A stretch of DNA of 64,000 nucleotides from Gavia stellata (taxonomy: Eukaryota > Chordata > Aves > Gaviiformes > Gaviidae): NCBI RefSeq assembly GCF_030936135.1, contig NC_082598.1, forward strand, positions 16,558,687 to 16,622,686. The letters run 5' to 3'. Shown piece after piece: positions 46,235 through 56,706 of the stretch. The position numbers and the translations under genes are program-made. Numbering within the stretch: position 1 is the first letter of the stretch; every line of letters begins with the position of its first letter. The notes below the pieces were generated by a model. The model saw nothing but the letters and a program-made list of their open reading frames with translations. It searched no databases and was not told the DNA's origin.

Positions 46235-46945
46235 CATTCATTCCCTTCCTCATCTAAGCTGTCTGTTATTTAAACATCCAGTCTTTGGACCAAAAATATC
46301 CAGCACCTTCATTTTTTCTCAGATGTCCCTTCTTAATCTTCATCATTCTCATTGTTGTCCTTTGGGATATCTCCACCTAACCTAAATCTATCTTGTGCTC
46401 TATTACCCAAGCTGGCCACAGGACACATACTGAAGACATAACCTCACTCAGAAATCTTACTGTTACAATGGAAGACCCACTTCATGAGTAAGCACACATG
46501 TATTTGTTTGTCTTTTTTGCAGACAATGGTATTTTTTAAACCTGAGTTCCTTTCTGCACATCTGCTGCATTACCCTCCAGCTTTTGTGTGGTTTACTATT
46601 CCTGCAGAAAGGTAGAGCTTTGCATTTTTTAGCTGGTGCTCTCTGTGAACTTAATATATGTGTTCTCCATCCTGTCTTGAAAATCATAAATGGAAGCATT
46701 GCATGGTGTTCAGGATAATTCCTGTAAACACTCACTCAATCCATCCCTCTAATTTAATCAGGAATTAGTGACACCTACTCTTTTAATACACTTCTCTCCA
46801 ATGAGTAATGCACTCACCTAATAATTCTTTTCATCTAGTCCATGTTTCCTAAGCTTGCACATGAGAGTTCAGAGATGTACTGAAGTCAAGATATATAACA
46901 TCTACCAATTTTCTTCCTATCCACAAGGCCTGTTATCCTGTCACT
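46235..46945 (-). mobile_element. Ancient CR1 LINE, continuation into the RT region
   Basis: Continuing the minus-strand element, plus-strand words are 'tatttaaacatccag', 'tttgtctttttttgcag'-like text near 46506, 'gagttcctttctgcacatc' near 46543, 'gtagagctttgcattttt' near 46611, and 'ctgaagtcaagatatataac' with 'tatccacaaggcctgttatc' near 46880-46937. These match, in order, the reverse complement of the amniote CR1 reverse transcriptase region. The last words correspond to the segment before the DFSKAFD motif. Heavily mutated. Confidence 0.7.
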
Positions 46946-49900
46946 GTACAATCATTTCTTTAATTATCGAAGTTCATGTTTCATAGCAGAAAATGAATGT
47001 GACTAAAATTCAGTTCTGAGATAGCCTGTAGAATGGCAATCCAGGAGAAAGAGGTAGCATAGCAAGGGACTTTGTTATGTAAGTCCATGTTGCAAACTTT
47101 AAGTCCACTGCAGACATACCTTCAGAATAATTGCAGGCACTGAGTTATATTGTCTTGATGGTGTCCCTCCTCCTCACTCTTGAGTAGTTTTGGATAAATA
47201 TCCACAACCCTCTACAAGTAATGATGGTGTAGTCGAAGTCACACTGGTTGAAAGTAGATTAATATGCCACCGCCAGGGCTGTTCTACCTTTTGTTGGGGG
47301 TAAAGGCATCCTTGATTTTTCTTAATGTTAATCTACAAGAAAGAATATGTGGAAGTCAGTAGTAGGACTACCATTGCTGGTTATTGTACCACCAGTGTGG
47401 CATCTCTGAATAGATATATTAAATATCCTTTTTTATTTTCCCCGGGGTAATACAGCTGAAAATAATTTTTTATATATTAGCTGTTGACTCTTGTGGAAAT
47501 ATGGCAAGCACTTGTAGATTTTAGCATTCAGTGTGCTGAGCTAGGAAGTGAATTTATGTTGGTGAATTTATACTGTGAAGATCCAAAGAAGCGAGACATT
47601 ACTCACTCTTAGTTTGGGCCTGTAATATTAGACTACTATTCAAAAAAGGGAAAAACATATGTCTAAGCTGGTGTATCATGAATTAGAAGGCAGGGATTGT
47701 GTTTGGAAGTGCTTGTTATTTTTCCTTCTAGCCAGTTTCAAAGTCTTTGTGCTGTATTCTAAGAATCACAATCAAACTTTACTCCTCTTGATTCTTTCCC
47801 AAATGACTATTCTCTGCAGAAACACAAGATACATTTTTCAGTTTTGTTTTGGGCTGACAAGTTCCTTTCACTCTTGACAACTGATGGCACATATAACAAC
47901 AACAACAAATCTCTAAAACAATTCTCCCACGCTCACTGTTTTGCTGACCAGCCCTTGAGGAATACAGGAGAAGAATCAAGAATACAAAGTGATTTGGCGA
48001 CATAGCAGCAACCCTGGATCCATTTGCTTCTGAGCCTGTTTTACGACGTGCCCTTTGTGGGGGTTACAACAGGCCCTGTGATACCAGGACACAGTCTCTC
48101 CAGACCTACTATTTAATTTACACAGGGTGTCCGGTCTGCATGGACCTTGGAAAACAGAGGTATCACAGAAAGGGAGACTTTGACAACAGTGTCCCTCTGG
48201 GGGAACAAAAGGAACATGAAGAATGTCAGCTATGATCTGGAGAATCTTACCGAGAGGAAATAGTGAAAAACAATTAATAAGTCCTCTTGTGCCCAGAGTT
48301 CCCTTTCATACATATTTAAAGTGTTATTTATGGCTCCATTCTCTCTGACTGCTGTATTTATTTGCACTGGGTCTTTCAGCTGGCACTGTTTGCTATCTTG
48401 CTTAAGGTTATATCAACAGTCTGAAAGAGAAATGCATGCCAGTAAGTGTCAATACCCCTTCTTGGCAACAAATTCAGGTTTCCTTAGGATCAAGTCATCC
48501 CATGGGCTTTAGTTGCTATTACTTCAGGCAAAGTTTAGAGATCTGCCATTGCACTAAAAAAGGCTCTAACATAGAACCAGATGACATTGCCAGAAATGTT
48601 GTTGAAAGCAGAAAATTAAAGATTATGCTCTGGGGTATATCTTCCTTGTTAAAGATTGGGAACCTCTGAAGTGAGGATTTTTATTTTGGGTGAGAAAGGA
48701 CTGTAGATTTTTCTGTTAAAAATTCAGCACAACTCTCCTTCTCAGCATGCAGCCTGTTAAGAGTTCTGGGTAGTGTAGTCCGAAGGGCCAATGCCTGGAC
48801 TAACTTTAGATCTCCTCACAGACAGCATTGGAAACATTACTGACAAAAAAACTCCCATATGAAGAGGGTGAAAGAGAAGGTGCATCCTGTGCAGCAGCTG
48901 TTGGGTATTGCAAAAAACTCTGCTGGTTTGTACAGACAAAAGTACTACAAGACCCCATGTAGAATACAATAGGTATAAAAACCCATTCAGGTTTCTTTTT
49001 GATCGGTAACCCAGGATGCGAACAAGGATTCATGTTTGCAATCACTTTTAAAAAATCACCGATGTAGATAAATAAGTGAAATTTTAAAGAAAAGTAGGGT
49101 TAAGAAAAGCATCTTTTCCTGACATCTGTTAGTTCCCACATTAAAGATGTTTTTAAAGATTTGAATGGCTTTCATAGTGCCTTTTACAAGAGCCAAGACA
49201 AACATTATTATGTAACCTCAGTTAAAATCCTCTGCTTCCCAGGTAACTTCAGATTGCTTATGAATGTAAATCAGAAAGGTTTGCGACAAAGATACCATTA
49301 CCACCTGTTACTTTAGGCTTTGTTTCATGATGGGTCAGTGGCCTCATATTTTTTTAAGTGCCAAAGAAATAGTTTAAAGAACAGTGACTCTGTCATTTTA
49401 TATTAAATATCTGCAACAGGTTTAGCAGCTGAAACTCATGGGATTACCCAGCTTTATGAACCCTGCTGAGTAAGCTGAACTAGAATTGAGCTTTGTTTCT
49501 GATGGAAAAGGTGCCACCGTGGCCCGGCAAATCAAACACATTAGGATTTACGTTCCTGCCTCTAAGCTAAATGGTCACTTGCTGCACTACATAAACAGCA
49601 AGGAAAATACTCTTGACCTGCATGAGTGGAAGCCTACATAAAAGCTTCTGAGAAAGACCTGATTAAAGCTGATCACAGAGAAATTTTCCCTTGGAGACTG
49701 CTGGTGTCAGCAGTTTTGGATAATCTCTGTCATATTAGTGGCATTTGTATTGTATTAGTGATTTGCATAGTTTAATACAACATTAAAAATGTTAGCACAA
49801 TGTGAGTGGCTAACGTTTTACATCTGATATCTCTATCCCGCAACAGATTTTTAAAACCCAGTAATAGAAATGATTAATATTAAAAGAATTATTCAGAAAA

Positions 49901-50083
49901 ATAAAGCAAGAGTAAAAATCTTGGGAGTTTTAAAAAGAGGACCAAAACCAAGGAAGCCTCAGAGATATTTAGAAAAAACAAAGGAAACTTTTTCCATAGT
50001 TGAGCAGTAGGTAGAAGCACAGGCTTTTGTCAAATTGTCTGCTGATTTCTTTCACTCTTCCCAAAGCTCATAAAAGTCTATGC
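46946..50083. other. Non-coding stretch
   Basis: No gene or datable repeat is recognised. A low-repeat, A/T-motif-rich stretch at 49150-49820 could be conserved non-coding DNA. Confidence 0.4.
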
Positions 50084-50878
50084 AATATGACCTGAGTTAT
50101 GGAATGGAACATACACTTATTAAATTTGCAGCTGACATGAAGCTAGGAAGGACTGTGAGTAAATTGGAGGGTAGGATTCGAATTCAAAAATCATCTTGAC
50201 AGGTTGGAAGAATGGGCTGAAAAGAACAAGATGAAATTCAATAGAGACAAATGCAACTCTCAGGCAGGAATTATCAGCCGCAGGAACCAAAGATAAGGAA
50301 CAATTGGTGAGGCAGCAGTTCTGCAACCAAACAGCCGGGTTTACTGTGAACTGCAGGTGGTGGTCAGGTCTCCCCCAGGTATGCCCCAGGTTTGGTTTCA
50401 GGCAATAACCTTCTAGAAAGTTGCAGACCATCCGGAGAAGTATTGCAGAGACACAATAACAGTCAGAAGTCAAGGAAACGTGACCCTGAGATCAAAGGGG
50501 TGTAAAAAAGAGGAGACTGAGGGGCATGATAACAGTTTTCAAATGTGTGAAAGGTTGTTATGAAGGGATGAGGAGGAACATCTGGTGCTCATGGCCACAG
50601 AGCATAGGACGAGAAGCAACAGTTTTAAATTACAAGAAGAAACATGTGGGTCAGACTTTATGAAAAGTACTGAAAATGTTAAGGATAGAAAATCGATGGA
50701 AAGGTTTTACAGATGGAGGCCAGGGGACCTCTAATATCAGAGGTCTTCAAGGACATCATACTGTTGAAAAACAGTCTGTCCTAACAGATATCTCTTAGGA
50801 ATGACTAATCTGGGGAACTGGACCAAATGTCCTCCTGATGCCCTTCACAGTCATATCCTTCCATAGGTCTATGAATTG
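50084..50878 (+). mobile_element. Ancient CR1 LINE, RT to complete 3' end
   Basis: The RT region starts with 'cttattaaatttgcagctgacatg' (in part), equivalent to LIKFADD. 'aggattcgaattcaaaaatc' and 'atgaaattcaatagagacaa' follow. Then come 'gaggagactgaggggcatga', 'aacagttttcaaatgtgtga', 'cataggacgagaagcaacag' and a 3' end 'aatgtcctcctgatgccctt' with 'ggtctatgaattg'. The order matches an old amniote CR1 to its 3' terminus. Diverged and dead. The opposite-strand open frame at 50120-50473 is a shadow. Confidence 0.75.
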
Positions 50879-51903
50879 CAAGAGACAATGCAACTATTGA
50901 GTGGGTAACACTGCATTACTTTAAGGGAAGGGCAGTGTCTCTCAGGGTTCAGGAAGGCAAATATTTATCAGTAACTTTTGAATGATGCACAATGATTTAG
51001 AAGTGCATAGTATCAGAGTTTCTGGCATCTTTTCATCACTGGCTCTGCAGTCGTTCCCTCTGTGAAAATAAACCAGTTGCTTAGTCTCTTGGTATCAATC
51101 CTCTATCTGTTAAATAGCTATAACTCACTGCTATCATGAGGCTTTGAGTTAATGAATGCTTATACTGTATACAGAAAATTCTGGATGAAAGGAATATAAA
51201 ACTGCAAGTAATGATCCCTTATTTATTATTGCCATGGTTCAATAAATGCTAGTTGGTTCCAGTTTTCTTAGGTAGCACAGCTTCCTTTACATTAAGAATC
51301 TGAATTTTGGAGCAATTTGCAAATCAAATCCAACCCTTATTGAACTGTAGGAAAAAAAAAAGTCATCAGCATTATGATTTCCAGGCTAATGCATGAAACA
51401 TTTTGTTTGCAAGGATTAGCAGCATGTAGACCAGAGAGCTGGAGATCGCTGACCTCTGCAGAGATGGAGCCATAACTCCTTACTTGTCAGCTGCCTCCTC
51501 TCCTGTAACAACCTTCCACCTACAGCAAACATGAGCCACAGTGCACATTTGATCAGCTGTGACCTGTGCTGGAGGTCAGCTGTGTTCCCAGGAACTCCCA
51601 ACCCGTGAGAATTAAAAGGCAGTGTGATCTCGTCCTCACCACCCCACAGAGTGGTCTTGTGAGCCCCAACATCATCTCATCATTCTGCTATCTGGTAGAT
51701 CTCTGCTTTGCACACCTATTAGTGACACTAGTGTTTTGTCACCTGCAAGATTTGTGTTCGCTCCATAGATTCAAGTATGGTCATGACCATGACACAGATA
51801 AAACTGACTATTTTCTTTAGCTGTCAGTCTTAAGGCTGTACAAGTACTTGTAATTTGTATTATATATGATGCATAGGTCTTAGTTACTTTTGTAATATTT
51901 ACA
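50879..51903. other. Non-coding stretch, nothing recognised
   Basis: No recognisable gene or repeat. Confidence 0.4.
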
Positions 51904-51908
51904 GCTAG
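51904..51908. repeat. Target-site duplication, left copy
   Basis: GCTAG directly precedes the LTR and recurs at 52502-52506. The flanking CA makes the shared string CAGCTAG, so the exact border can slide by two bases. Confidence 0.75.
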
Positions 51909-52501
51909 TGTCATGGTTTAACCCCAGCCAGCAACTAAGCCCCACACAGCCACTGACTCACTCACCCCCCAGTTGGATGGGGGAGAGAATCGGAAGAGTA
52001 AAAGTGAGAAAACTCATGGGTTGAGACAAAGACAGTTTAATAGGTAAAGCAAAAGCCGTGCAGGCAAGCAAAGCAAAACAAGGAATTCATTCACTACTTC
52101 CCATCGGCAGGCAGGTGTTCAGCCATCTCCAGGAAAGCAGGGCTCCATCACGTGTAACAGTTACTTGGGAAGACAAAAGTCATCACTCTGAATGTCCCCC
52201 CCTTCCTTCTTCCCCCTAGTTTATATGCTGAGCATGACATCATATGGTCTGGAATATCCCTTTGGTCAGTTGGGGTCAGCTGTCCCGGCTGTGTCCCCTC
52301 CCAACTTCTCGTGCACCCCCAGCCTACTCGCTGGTGGGGTGGTGTGAGGAGCAGAAAAGGCCTGGACTCTGTGTAAGCACTGCTCATCAGTAACTAAAAC
52401 ATCCCTGTGTTATCAACACTGTTTCCAACACAAATCCGAAACACAGCCCTGTACTAGCTACCATGAAGAAAATTAACTCTGCCCCAGCCAAAACCAGCAC
52501 A
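51909..52501 (-). mobile_element. Solo LTR of an endogenous retrovirus (ERVL-like), minus strand
   Basis: The 593-bp block runs from 'tgtcatggtttaacccc' to '...aaaaccagcaca' on the plus strand. On the minus strand it begins TG and ends CA. It carries a TATAAA box (plus 52220-52225) and an ATTAAA poly(A) signal (plus 52036-52041). A T-rich stretch and the conserved end follow. A 5-bp repeat GCTAG flanks it. No internal retroviral sequence is attached, so it is a solo LTR. The sequence type is very common in bird genomes. It is better preserved than the related LTR at 33.4 kb: its TATA box and both ends are intact. Confidence 0.85.
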
Positions 52502-52506
52502 GCTAG
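52502..52506. repeat. Target-site duplication, right copy
   Basis: GCTAG follows the LTR and matches 51904-51908. Confidence 0.75.
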
Positions 52507-55193
52507 AAAGCCTTGATCTTCAAAGGAAACAAAACCAGATAGAAATCTGAGATAGGGTCCAAGTTGGCACCCATGTGCTTTGACAGAGAAAGTGATGCTT
52601 TGGTCTTCCTGAAGCTGAAATCCAGAGCACTGAGGCAGGTTTCTCAGCTCCTTACACAGTGTTTAAGAAGAGTAAGGTACATCATAGAAGTCTTCACAAT
52701 AATCTGCACTTTCTGCAGGGGAAATGCCTAAGGTTGACACACTGAACAGGGAATTGCCTGTAACTACTCACCAGGAAAACTCTGGGAATAGCGTCACCTC
52801 CTAAATAAAGCCCTTTTCAGCTGCCTGCATCCATTCAGAATTCGTTGAAGCAAAGAGCCTGTGACCTTTCCTAAAAGAAACTGAATGGAAATGGCTTACT
52901 ATTTTTTTTTTTTTTTTTGTGAACATGAGTAGTGACAATATTCCTCTTTTCTTTGGTTTCCTCAGGGCAGCCCGGCACTGATGCACAAGTGAGGCAGTGA
53001 TACCAAGGTAGCACAGGGTGGCCTCTTCTCCCATCACACAACACAGAGCGTAACTATTCCTAACCCCTCTTTCACTTGAAGTTATGCCTCTGTGTTGCTC
53101 TAGCAATCTAAGAGGACCCTCTCTGAGCAGGAGACCTGCCTAATACTGCTTGGCTCAACCACACTTCTAGGTTGCTAATGCAAAAAATATGCAATATGGT
53201 CAGCTGGTTGAAAGCAGGGTGATTGCTTTCTAACGGAGGGTGGAGGGCCTGAGGCCACTGTTCTCCTAGCCAACCTCTTCCATAGCATTCTTGCAGATAA
53301 TGTTACTCTTGAACTTACTGAGAGTAGTCAGAGGGTAAGTAGCCTAGATTCTGTCTCCATGTCCACCACCTCCCTAAGTATCAGGTTAAAACATTCTCCA
53401 AGATGGAGATGTCTCTGCATTTTTTGCTCAACTGTGCAGAAAAATATTCAAAACTTAGTCAAAATATCGGTTGTATTTTCACTGGAATTCAATTTGATAT
53501 GCCTGTAGCCAGAGCCTTGGTGAAGAAATACATAAATCTGATTTCTAGACCGTGATGAATTTAGTTATGATGGATATGCCATGTCACAGACCGTCAGGAC
53601 TGAGGTGCTTCTGGGCATGGGCTCAAGACAGCTCTGGATGCCCAGCACCCGGCATGTGGGTGTCCATGACATACGATCTCCTTCAGGGATAAGTAGCAAC
53701 TCAAGGGAGGACTCAAGGTCACAGTTTTATAACACAGACATTTGTGTTAGACCTACAGCTGATTTTAAGTAGCCAAATCTTCACTGCATCTGGTTCTAGT
53801 TGCTTATGTTTAATTATCTTTTTTTGTCAGACTGGGATATCGAAGCAAAGATGGGTAAGCATCTTTCCCAAGCCAAAGTGTTCAGACAGCCAGCTCCCCA
53901 AGTCAGTCTGAGCCAAGCAAGAGTCATTTGATTTAAGTTTCTCATTTAAGGATTTAGGCCTAAGGAACTTGATGAACAAAGCTCAGAATAATCACGAAGT
54001 TCCTGACCCCTGTCCCAGCATCCTGCTACCCTGCTGGTACCACTGTTTGCATCTGTACGAGGGAGAAAGAAGATCACTCCTGTAGACCATTTGTAGGAAT
54101 TTGAGCTAATAGAATACTTTCACTACTTAATTTCCAGGAGCAGGTGCTGAAATTAAAGCAGAAACAAAAACCTACCCTTGTTCATGTGATTCCCATGAGA
54201 AAGCAATTGGTCCCCCATGGTCTTCTTTACATGGATTGAATGTGACAATACCAACACACACAAATTAAGTAGATGCTTGGTATTTCCTCTTTCAGGAAAT
54301 TAATTTTTCATAAGTTATTCTAAAGTATTTTATTGAATCAGCCTGTAAATATCTTGCCTGTAGTGCCCCAGCCCTTGTCACTTTCTTTCGCCTGAGCACT
54401 TTGCTCTTAGCCCATGAATAATGAAACTGAGCAATTACGTACAAGCAATGCCTCCTGCTGCAAAGCCCAGAAACTAATCCGATGGGGCTTTTTTCTTTTA
54501 CTTTTGAAAGTCTGGGCACCCCTGAGGGGAAGAAGGTGATACTTGCCCTTAGTAATCTGGGTAAAAGGCACAGTGGACATTTCACAGTGCTCCAGTTGTT
54601 CACTTTGCTTAACCTTGTAAAAATTTTATAGTAGCCTAATGGGGTTGAAAAAAACCTGAATTTCCAATTTTTTTTACCCACTGCTACTGTAGTTACTAAT
54701 GAGGAAATGTCAGCATTTATTTATGGTACCACAACACTATATGGTTCCTTCATGAGCTGTATAATTCTGATACTTTTCACCTCACTTAAAAACTTGTTTC
54801 AGAGAGACCTTGGATAAATTTTACAGAGCTGCAGTTGTGAAAACGGAGGTGAATCTACTGACACAGCCTTAGTAGATGCTTTTACTACTGTTCATTAACT
54901 TTAGCTCTGCTGCCATCAGAATTATATAAAGAGCATAAAGGAAATTAAAAAAAAATGACTCATGTAATTTGATTTCTGCTGTGTCATTTCCCACTGTTTT
55001 GCTCTTTGTACCTCAACAGGCTGGCAATCAAACAGACTATTGAGGTCACAGCAGAGAAATGAATGGCAAGGGTTCAGAGTTGAAAATGCAATTATCTTTC
55101 CCACTTCCAAATAGAATTACAAGAGTAACATCACTGAGGCTATAACAGAAAACTCCTTCCAGCTTTTATTCTGGTTTGATTTGGCAAAGATGT
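52507..55193. other. Non-coding stretch
   Basis: No gene is recognised. A run of 17 T's lies at 52902-52918. A 129-codon minus-strand open frame at 54292-54681 has no recognisable domain. Confidence 0.4.
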
Positions 55194-55265
55194 TCTCCCC
55201 TCCCCTTTCCCTGTTCCTTCCCCCTTCCCACCTCTCTTCCCCTTCCTTTTCCCCTACTCTTTTCA
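55194..55265 (+). repeat. Polypyrimidine (C/T) tract
   Basis: About 70 bp consist almost entirely of C and T on the plus strand, with several near-mirror runs of 'cccctt' type. It is a low-complexity tract able in principle to form triplex DNA. Confidence 0.8.
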
Positions 55266-55618
55266 ACTTTGTGGTGAAGTTTAGAAATATTTATTTCAGA
55301 AACGGGATATATTTCATGTGTTCAGTTTGGAGCCAATTAATCCCTTATTTTATCTTCATGTCACATAGAGTACTTGAATCTTCAGTTATTTATTTTCGTC
55401 AGTTTTATGGATATTTGCTTAATCTAAAGCCACAGTTAAACTTTCTGATCTTCTACAGGATATAACATCAAACATAGTAAAATCAGCAATTAAGAAAACC
55501 TATTTTTTTTCCTTTCTGCTGCAATTTATGAGCTTGGGGAGGGGAGGAAGTGGTGAAATGGGGGAATGAAAGTATAAATCCTTTTTCACACAATATTCAT
55601 CATCAGCCAATATTCATT
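55266..55618. other. AT-rich stretch upstream of a CR1
   Basis: Nothing is recognised in this stretch. Confidence 0.4.
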
Positions 55619-56706
55619 GTGGCTTAGACAGGTGCACTCTTCACTGGGTAAAAAACTGGGTGGACGGTCGAGCCCAGAGAGTCGTGGTGAATGGAGTCAA
55701 ATCCAGTTGGCGGCCGGTCACAAGCGGAGTCCCCCAGGGCTCAGTTTTGGGGCCGGTCTTGTTTAATATCTGTATTGATGATCTGGATGAGGGGATTGAG
55801 TGCTCCCTCAGCAAGTTTGCAGATGACACCAAGTTGGGTGGGAATGTGGATCTGCTCGAGGGTCGGAAGGCTCTGCAGAGGGATCTGGACAGGCTGGATC
55901 GATGGGCTGAGGCCAATTGTATGAGGTTCAACAAGGCCAAGTGCCGGGTCCTGCACTTGGGTCACAACAACCCCATGCAATGCTACAGGCTTGGGGACGA
56001 GTGGCTGGAAAGCTCCCCCGCAGAAAAGGACCTGGGGGTGTTGATTGACAGCCGGCTGAAGATGAGCCAGCAGTGTGCCCAGGTGTCCAAGAAGGCCAAC
56101 GGCATCCTGGCCTGTATCAGAAACAGTGTGGCCAGCAGGAGTAGGGAGGTGATCGTGCCCCTGTACTCGGCGCTGGTGAGGCCGCACCTCGAATCCTGTG
56201 TTCAGTTTTGGGCCCCTCACTACAAGAAGGACACTGAGGTGCTGCAGCGTGTCCAGAGAAGGGTGACGAAGCTGGTGAGGGGTCTGGAGCACAAGTCTTA
56301 TGGGGAGTGGCTGAGGGAACTGGGGTTGTTCAGTCTGGAGAAGAGGAGGCTGAGGGGAGACCTCATCGCTCTCTAGAACTACCTGAAAGGGGGTTGCAGA
56401 GAGGTGGGTGTTGGCCTCTTCTCCCAAGGCACTAGCGACAAGACTAGAGGAAATGGCCTCAAGTTGCACCAGGGGAGGTTTAGGCTGGATATTAGGAAAA
56501 ATTTCTTTACTGAGAGAGTGGTGAAGCATTGGAACAGGCTGCCCAGGGAGGTGGTGGAGTCACCCTCACTGAAGGTGTTCAAGGAATATGTGGTCGTGGC
56601 ATTGTGGGACATGGTTTAGTGGGCATGGTGGTGTTGGGTTGATGTTTGGCCTTGATGATCTTACTGGTCTTTTCCAACCATTGTGATTCTGTGATTTTGT
56701 GATTTA
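55619..56706 (+). mobile_element. Young CR1 LINE, 5'-truncated, RT region and 3' UTR
   Basis: From 55621 a single frame stays open to a TAG ending at 56376. It starts within the reverse transcriptase at [16 protein letters not shown]. It then contains [16 protein letters not shown] (near 55725-55770), the catalytic FADDTKLGG (near 55820), the thumb and C-terminal segments, and [14 protein letters not shown] at the end. The ATG at 55660 is internal to the element and is not a true start. The N-terminal endonuclease and early RT are absent through 5' truncation. The 3' UTR follows and ends at repeated 'gattctgtgattttgtgat' near 56703. The copy is well preserved, so the insertion is fairly recent. 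A 262-codon frame on the opposite strand is a shadow. Confidence 0.92.

Noticed and set aside
55741..56529. 262-codon open frame on the minus strand
   Set aside because: It lies wholly antisense to a CR1 reverse transcriptase frame and has no family motif. Its counterpart at 28035-28667 is antisense to the same CR1 region.
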